The position numbers and the translations under genes were made by a program. From NCBI GenBank assembly GCA_945882615.1, contig CAMCWK010000015.1, forward strand, positions 1 to 64,000: 64,000 nucleotides of DNA, given 5' to 3'. Source of the stretch: Rhizobium sp. Q54 (lineage in GTDB: Bacteria; Pseudomonadota; Alphaproteobacteria; Micropepsales; Micropepsaceae). Position 1 is the first letter of the stretch. Each line of letters begins with the position of its first letter. Below the pieces are notes generated by a model. That model was not told where the DNA came from, did not search any database, and saw only the letters and a list, made by a program, of their open reading frames with translations. Below are positions 58,454 to 64,000 of this stretch, piece after piece.

Positions 58454-60231
58454 GCGGTCTGTACGTCATCATGCTCGGCGACGAGGTGGCCAGGGCCCAC
58501 TTCGATCAGCTGTGGGCGATAGCCGGGCTGATCCAGTTTCGATTTGAGAAAACTGAGCTGGGCGCGCGGATCCAGCGGCGAGGGCAGGTCGCCGGTGAGA
58601 AGCTCGCGCTTGCGCATCCGCTCGGCGCGGGGATCAGGCGTCAGCACCGCCGACAGCAGGGCGCGGGTGTAAGGATGGCGCGGATCGGCATACAGCGCGT
58701 CGCTGGGCGCCATCTCCACCACGCGCCCCAGATACAGAACCATCACCCGGTGCGACAGGCGGCGCACCACCGACAGGTCATGGCTGATGAAGATCAGCGC
58801 CAGCCCGGTCTCGGCCTGCAGGTCGCGGATCAGGGCCACGATCTGGGCCTGGATCGAAACGTCTAGGGCGCTGACGGCCTCATCGCACACCAGCATCTGG
58901 GGTCCGACGATCATGGCGCGGGCCAAGCCGACGCGCTGGTTCTGGCCGCCCGACAGTTCGTAGGGATAACGGTTGATCCAGGCGGGATCGAGCCCGACGC
59001 GCTGCATGATGGCGCGAACCCGCGCGCGCACGGTGTCGCGGGACAGATGCGGCTCCAGCGCCTTCAAGGGCTCGGCGATGGAAACACCGACCGGCATGCG
59101 CGGGTTCAGGCTGGCCAGCGGGTCCTGGAACACGATCTGGAAATCCTGGCGCAGCTTTCGAATATCCGACTGGGTCGCGCTGTCCAGGTCGCGGCCCAGC
59201 CACACCACCCGCCCGCCGGTCTTGGGCAGTAGCTGCAGCACGGCGCGCGCCAGAGTGGACTTGCCGCAGCCCGACTCCCCCACCACGCCCAGCGTCTCAC
59301 CCTGATGTAGGGTGAAGCTGATGCCGTCCACGGCGCGCAAGGTGCGGGTTTTGCCGAACAGGCCTTTATCCTTCACCGGGAAACTGACCTGTAGCTCCTC
59401 CACCGTCAGCAGGGGCGCGCCCACCGCCGTAACGGGCGCCGGCGTTTCGCCGGCCTTGGCAAGCGCGTCCAGCAACATGCGGGTATAGTCGTGGCGCGGT
59501 GCATAAAAGACCTCGTCCACCGCGCCGCTTTCCACAATCTCGCCGTAACGCATCACCTGCACCCGGTCGGCCAGCCCCGCGATCACGCCCATGTCGTGAC
59601 TGACCAGGGCGATGGCGGTCTTGCGGTCGTTCTTCAGGCTGCGCAGGATTTCCAGAATCTGCGCCTGCACCGTCACGTCCAGCGCCGTGGTCGGTTCATC
59701 GGCGATGATCAGGTCGGGGCCGGTGATGGTGGCCATGGCGATCATCACCCGCTGGCGCATGCCGCCGGACAGTTCATGGGGATATTGCCGCATCCGCCGC
59801 GCGCTTTCGGGAATGCGCACATAGTCCAGCATCTCCCGGGCGCGTTTCTGCGCCTCTTCGCGGGCCACGCGCCGGTGCAGCATCAGGCCTTCCATGATCT
59901 GGGCGCCCACCGTCATATGGGGCGTCAGCGAGGTCAGCGGGTCCTGGAAGATCATGGTGACGGCGCTGCCGCGCAGGACGTTGAGCTGGCTGGCAGGCGC
60001 GCCCAGGATTTCCGTGCCGCGATACTTCACGCTGCCATGGGCGCGGCCATTGCCGGCCAGAAGGCCGAAGGCGGCGAGGAAAAGCTGGCTTTTGCCCGAG
60101 CCGCTTTCCCCCACAATGCCCAGACATTCGCTTTCCCGGATGGTCAGGCTGGCATTCTTCACCGCATGCACATCGCCGTCCGGCGTGGCGAAATGCACAT
60201 TCAGGTCGGTGATCTCCAGCAGCGCGCTCAT
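58450..60231 (-). CDS. Fused dual ATP-binding protein of an Opp/Dpp-type ABC transporter
   Basis: Two Walker A sites ([26 protein letters not shown]) and two signature regions ([24 protein letters not shown]) in one ORF starting [19 protein letters not shown]. Confidence 0.94.
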   Translation of the reverse strand: MSALLEITDLNVHFATPDGDVHAVKNASLTIRESECLGIVGESGSGKSQLFLAAFGLLAGNGRAHGSVKYRGTEILGAPASQLNVLRGSAVTMIFQDPLTSLTPHMTVGAQIMEGLMLHRRVAREEAQKRAREMLDYVRIPESARRMRQYPHELSGGMRQRVMIAMATITGPDLIIADEPTTALDVTVQAQILEILRSLKNDRKTAIALVSHDMGVIAGLADRVQVMRYGEIVESGAVDEVFYAPRHDYTRMLLDALAKAGETPAPVTAVGAPLLTVEELQVSFPVKDKGLFGKTRTLRAVDGISFTLHQGETLGVVGESGCGKSTLARAVLQLLPKTGGRVVWLGRDLDSATQSDIRKLRQDFQIVFQDPLASLNPRMPVGVSIAEPLKALEPHLSRDTVRARVRAIMQRVGLDPAWINRYPYELSGGQNQRVGLARAMIVGPQMLVCDEAVSALDVSIQAQIVALIRDLQAETGLALIFISHDLSVVRRLSHRVMVLYLGRVVEMAPSDALYADPRHPYTRALLSAVLTPDPRAERMRKRELLTGDLPSPLDPRAQLSFLKSKLDQPGYRPQLIEVGPGHLVAEHDDVQTA

Positions 60232-61145
60232 CGGTCTTTGGGATCCATGGCATCGCGCAAGCCGTCGCCGACGAAATTGAAGCAGAACAGGGTCACCGCC
60301 ATGAACAAGGCCGGGAACAACAGCATCCAGGGCGCGGTTTCCATCTGGTCGGCGCCGTCCGAGATCAAGACGCCCCAGCTGGTCAGCGGCTCCTGGATGC
60401 CCAGACCCAGGAAAGACAGGAAGCTTTCCATCAGGATCACGGTCGGCACCGTCAGGGTGACATAGACCACCACCGGGCCCACCACATTGGGAATGACGTG
60501 GCGGGTGATGATGCCCAGCGGCCCCACGCCGGCGGCGCGCGCCGCCTCGATGAATTCCTTCTGCTTGATGGAAAGGGTCTGGCCGCGCACGATCCGCGCC
60601 ATGGTCAGCCATTCCACCGCGCCAATGGCGACGAACAGCAGGATGAAATTGCGGTCGAACACCACCATCAGGATGATGACGAAGAAGATGAAGGGCAGGG
60701 AATAGAGCACGTCCACCACCCGCATCATCAGGCTGTCGATGCGCCCGCCCAGATAGCCGGCGGTGGCGCCATACAGAACGCCGATCACCAGAGACACGAT
60801 GGTCGCCACCAGACCGACCGCCAGGCTGACCCGCGCGCCGTACAGCACCCGCACAAAGATGTCGCGGCCGATCGCGTCGGTGCCGAAAATGTACCCCGGC
60901 GCGCTGCAGGACGCCTCGACCGGCCACCAGCCGGGGGCGCAGCTGATCAGGTCGTAATTGACCGCATCATAGGCATGGGGCGACAGCAGCGGCGCGAACA
61001 CCGCCAGCAGCACGATGACCGCGAGAATGACGATGCCGGCCATGGCGGCGCGGTTGCGCAGCAGCCGCTGGCGCGCATCCACCCACAGGCTGCGACCGCT
61101 GAGTTCGGGGATGGTGACGGCGAGGTTCTGGCCGGTGGCGATCAT
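60228..61145 (-). CDS. Opp/Dpp-type ABC transporter permease (OppC-like)
   Basis: FGTDAIGRDIFVRVLYGARVSLAVGLVAT...EFIEAARAAGVGPLGIITRHVIPNVVGPVVVY. Confidence 0.95.
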   Translation of the reverse strand: MIATGQNLAVTIPELSGRSLWVDARQRLLRNRAAMAGIVILAVIVLLAVFAPLLSPHAYDAVNYDLISCAPGWWPVEASCSAPGYIFGTDAIGRDIFVRVLYGARVSLAVGLVATIVSLVIGVLYGATAGYLGGRIDSLMMRVVDVLYSLPFIFFVIILMVVFDRNFILLFVAIGAVEWLTMARIVRGQTLSIKQKEFIEAARAAGVGPLGIITRHVIPNVVGPVVVYVTLTVPTVILMESFLSFLGLGIQEPLTSWGVLISDGADQMETAPWMLLFPALFMAVTLFCFNFVGDGLRDAMDPKDR

Positions 61146-62086
61146 TTCAGCCTCACCCGCGGGTCCAGGATCGCATAGGCCATGTCGGCCAGGAAGTTCA
61201 GCACAATGATCAGGCTGGCGTAACAGATCACCACCCCCATCACCAAGGTATAGTCGCGGTTCAGCGCGCCCTGGACGAAATAGCGTCCGATGCCGGGCAG
61301 GCCGAAAATCTGCTCGACCACCAGCGAGCCGGTCACGACCGCCGCCAGCGCGGGACCCAGATAGCTCACCAGCGGCAGCGCCGCCGCGCGCAGCGCATGG
61401 GACAGCACGATGCGGCCGGCGCCAAGGCCCTTGGCGCGGGCGGTGCGGATATAGTTGGCCTGCAGCACCTCGACCATGGCGCCGCGCATCAGCCGGGCGA
61501 TGATCGCGATCTGGGGCAGCGCCAGCACGGCGACCGGCAGCACCATGTTGCGCCAGGCCCCGCCATTCCAGCCGCCCACCGGCAGGGAGAATTCCTGACC
61601 CAGCAGGGTGATGCCGTAGATTCCGAAGGCCAAGGTGAGAAGCGGCGCGGTGACGAAGGTGGGAATGGTGATGCCCAGCATGGCGACCGTCATCACCGAA
61701 TAATCCTGCCAGTGATTCTGGCGCAGCGCCGCCCATATCCCCAACGCGGTGCCGATCAACAATGCCAGCCCCATCGCCCACAGGCCCAGCCGGGCGCTGA
61801 CCGGCAGGCCGGTGGCGATCAGCTCGGCCACGGTAAAATCCTTGTTCTTGAAGGACGGGCCGAAATCGCCCTGCACCGCCTTGCCCAGATAGATGGCGTA
61901 TTGCTGGAGCAGCGGCTTGTCGAGGTCGTAAGCGGCTTTCAGATTGCGCTCGATTTCCGGCGGCAACCGGCGTTCCGAATCAAACGGTCCGCCCGGCGCG
62001 GCCCGCATCATGAAGAAGGCCAGCGTGATGATGACGAACATGGTGGGAATGGCGCCGAGCAGGCGGCGAACGGCATATCCGGTCAT
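61142..62086 (-). CDS. Opp/Dpp-type ABC transporter permease (OppB-like)
   Basis: YAVRRLLGAIPTMFVIITLAFFMMRAAPGGPF...YIRTARAKGLGAGRIVLSHALRAAALPLVSYLG. Confidence 0.95.
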   Translation of the reverse strand: MTGYAVRRLLGAIPTMFVIITLAFFMMRAAPGGPFDSERRLPPEIERNLKAAYDLDKPLLQQYAIYLGKAVQGDFGPSFKNKDFTVAELIATGLPVSARLGLWAMGLALLIGTALGIWAALRQNHWQDYSVMTVAMLGITIPTFVTAPLLTLAFGIYGITLLGQEFSLPVGGWNGGAWRNMVLPVAVLALPQIAIIARLMRGAMVEVLQANYIRTARAKGLGAGRIVLSHALRAAALPLVSYLGPALAAVVTGSLVVEQIFGLPGIGRYFVQGALNRDYTLVMGVVICYASLIIVLNFLADMAYAILDPRVRLK

Positions 62087-63165
62087 CGGCTGACAAACTC
62101 CCGCCAGCGCGAGGTGAGCCCGGCTTCATGTTGCCGCCACCAGGCGTCGTTCACCGGGAACGCATTGCGGAAATTCTCCGGTGCGGTGGGCAGCCAGGGC
62201 CGCATCGGGATTTTCAGGTCGGGATTGTCTTTCACCAGCGCCAGCGATGAGCGCCGCGCCGGTCCATAAGGCACCCAGCTTGCCACCCCCGCCAGGGGGG
62301 CGGTGCCGGTGGCATAGGCGATGAAATCCATGGCGCGGCGCTTTTTGGGGTTGCCGAAAGGAATGGCGAAGACGTCGAATTCGTAAAGCTGGTGATCCCA
62401 GATGATGCCGGGCGCGAAATCCTTGCGGCTGGATTCATAGACATCGCCGTTCAGGGCCGTGGCCATTACCGCCTGGCCGTTGGCCAGCCAGCGCAGGGCG
62501 CCGATACTGTCATGCGCCCAGATCGGATTAAGCGCGGAAAGCTTTTGGTAGGCCCGGTCGAGCCCTTCTGGTGTCTCCAGGGTGCGGTACACTTCGCCCG
62601 GTGCGACGCCATCGGCCAGCAGCGCCATTTCCAGATTGTATTTGGGCGAGGCGCGGCTCATGGCCCGCCGGCCAGGAAATCTCCTTGTGTCGAAGAAGTC
62701 CGCCAGGGTGGCGGGGGTACGCTTTAGCCGGGGCGAGAAGATCATCACCTGGGAATAGACCACACTGCCCACCCAGCACGGACCGATAGCGCCCGGCACG
62801 AAGTCGGCGCTGGCCGGCGTGCCGTCCGCGCCTGGCGGCAGCGATCCGGCGTCGATCTTCTCCAGCAGGCCTTTTTCGCAGGCCTCCACCGCGCGGGGCA
62901 GTTCGAAATCAATGACATCGCCCTCGAATTTGCGGCTGGACACGGCCCTTTCCAGTTCCGCGATTTCGCCGTCCCACTGGGCCAGGCGCACATCCACCGA
63001 CTTTTCGGCGCCATAGGGGCGCATCTGGGCGCTGGCCTGGGCGCGGCCATAGGGCCCAGCCCAGGTCGTGACGGTCAGAACGGGAAGGGGACGCGAGAAC
63101 CAGTAGAGCGCGGCCACGGCCGCGATCAGCACACCAGCAATGACGAGAAGCAGGGAACGCCGCAT
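62083..63165 (-). CDS. ABC transporter substrate-binding protein, spermidine/putrescine (PotD)-like
   Basis: LTVTTWAGPYGRAQASAQMRPYGAEKSVDVRLAQWDGEIAELE...FFDTRRFPGRRAMSRASPKYNLEMALLADGV...GIIWDHQLYEFDVFAIPFGNPKKRRAMDFIAYATG. Confidence 0.8.
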   Translation of the reverse strand: MRRSLLLVIAGVLIAAVAALYWFSRPLPVLTVTTWAGPYGRAQASAQMRPYGAEKSVDVRLAQWDGEIAELERAVSSRKFEGDVIDFELPRAVEACEKGLLEKIDAGSLPPGADGTPASADFVPGAIGPCWVGSVVYSQVMIFSPRLKRTPATLADFFDTRRFPGRRAMSRASPKYNLEMALLADGVAPGEVYRTLETPEGLDRAYQKLSALNPIWAHDSIGALRWLANGQAVMATALNGDVYESSRKDFAPGIIWDHQLYEFDVFAIPFGNPKKRRAMDFIAYATGTAPLAGVASWVPYGPARRSSLALVKDNPDLKIPMRPWLPTAPENFRNAFPVNDAWWRQHEAGLTSRWREFVSR

Positions 63166-63227
63166 AACTCTCTTTCGGTCAGGCGGCTGCCGCCGCTGAG
63201 ACAGACTAGCCTGACAGGCTCAGAGAA

Positions 63228-63976
63228 TTACAGGTCCATTTCGATGCCGAAATCCACCGCCAGCGAATTGACGTCGTTCTTGAGGCAGGTGCTCTGAACC
63301 GTGCCGGTGACGGCGCACTTGTGGCCCGCATCGCGCACCTGCATCCAGCGGTACATGGCGGTGAGGCGCGAGGTCTCGTTGAGCGGCATGGCGATGCCGC
63401 CCATGAAGCTGTAGGCGAGGTCCCAGCGATTGTTGCGCATATAAGTGGTGCCGCCGCCAAAGGCATTGGTTTCGGTGTAGGCCGCGCCCACGCCCATGCC
63501 GACAAAGGGCTGCAGCAGGGCGTCGGCGGGCATCGGGATGTCCCACAACAGGTTCACCATAGGCGCGGCGAGTTTGGTGCTGCCTGAGCCGCCAACGGGG
63601 ACGCCGGCCAGGCTGACCATGGACAGAGGCTGCCAGCGATACAGGCCTTCCAGTTCCAGGCGCAGGTTCAGCGGCAGTCGGGTGCCGACATAGACCGAGC
63701 CGCCGCCGCCGGTGGCGAAGGAGGCGCGAATGGCAGTGGGCGGGGTGGTCGGCGCATAGGTGGTGACGCGGTTGTTGTTCAGGGCCAGGCTGCCGCGCAG
63801 ACCGACATAGCCGTTCAGGCCCGAGTTCCAGCTGGGTCCGCCGCCTTCGGCGGGGGGGGATAATTTTCGGGCATCGGCTGATAGCCGGGCGGGACATCGA
63901 TCATGCCGGGCTGGGCGCTCGCGGCTGCTCCGGACAGCAGAAAAAGACCGGCAATCAGTGACTTGAACGTGCGCAT
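63228..63976 (-). pseudogene. Outer-membrane beta-barrel protein gene, reading frame broken at a G8/C8 tract (or sequencing indel/phase-variable gene)
   Basis: ATG at 63976 gives MRTFKSLIAGLFLLSGAAASAQPGMIDVPPGYQPMPENYPPPPKAADPAGTRA*; after the tract another frame continues EGGGPSWNSGLNGYVGLRGSLALNNNRVTTYAP...FGIEMDL*. Confidence 0.8.
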
Positions 63977-64000
63977 GGCCAGCCCCTTTAAATACAGGCC

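Noticed and set aside
1-64000. CRISPR array, prophage, IS element or toxin-antitoxin system
   Set aside because: Scanned for regular spaced repeats, transposase/integrase motifs and small paired ORFs; none recognised by eye.

Overview
High-GC bacterial chromosome segment, alphaproteobacterial in style. No rRNA, CRISPR array, transposase or phage genes were seen. About 1-35.9 kb is a dispersed exopolysaccharide/capsule and glycan-precursor region: FkbM methyltransferase, Wzy-like polymerase, glycosyltransferase, two NodU/CmcH-type carbamoyltransferases, a Wzz-like chain-length protein, a very long Wza/SLBB export protein, a YjbE/YjbF/YjbH-like set, galU, a TPR-SPOR protein, Wzi, an SxtJ + DUF5989-like + carbamoyltransferase cassette, cysD/cysNC enclosing SGNH-like and MBOAT genes, UDP-sugar epimerase, ugd and pseB/pseC. 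About 35.9-52 kb is mostly housekeeping: GH57-like, aldo/keto reductase, FAD oxidoreductase, recG, sdhE, mfd, esterase, aspartic protease and acyl-CoA dehydrogenase. About 52-64 kb holds a tRNA-Arg(CCT), a GT11-like protein, an Opp-type ABC transporter locus with three substrate-binding proteins, and a frame-broken outer-membrane beta-barrel gene. The most interesting signals are: (i) the SxtJ/DUF5989/carbamoyltransferase cassette, whose 49-aa member is absent from the supplied ORF track; (ii) two distant YjbE-like small proteins sharing GKPAGVKxAQ; (iii) a ~980-aa SLBB protein next to YjbF/YjbH with no GfcC/YjbG; (iv) sulfate-activation genes wrapped around an acyltransferase pair; (v) an 8-bp G/C homopolymer that splits a beta-barrel gene. 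All product names come from reading the translations; no database search was run.
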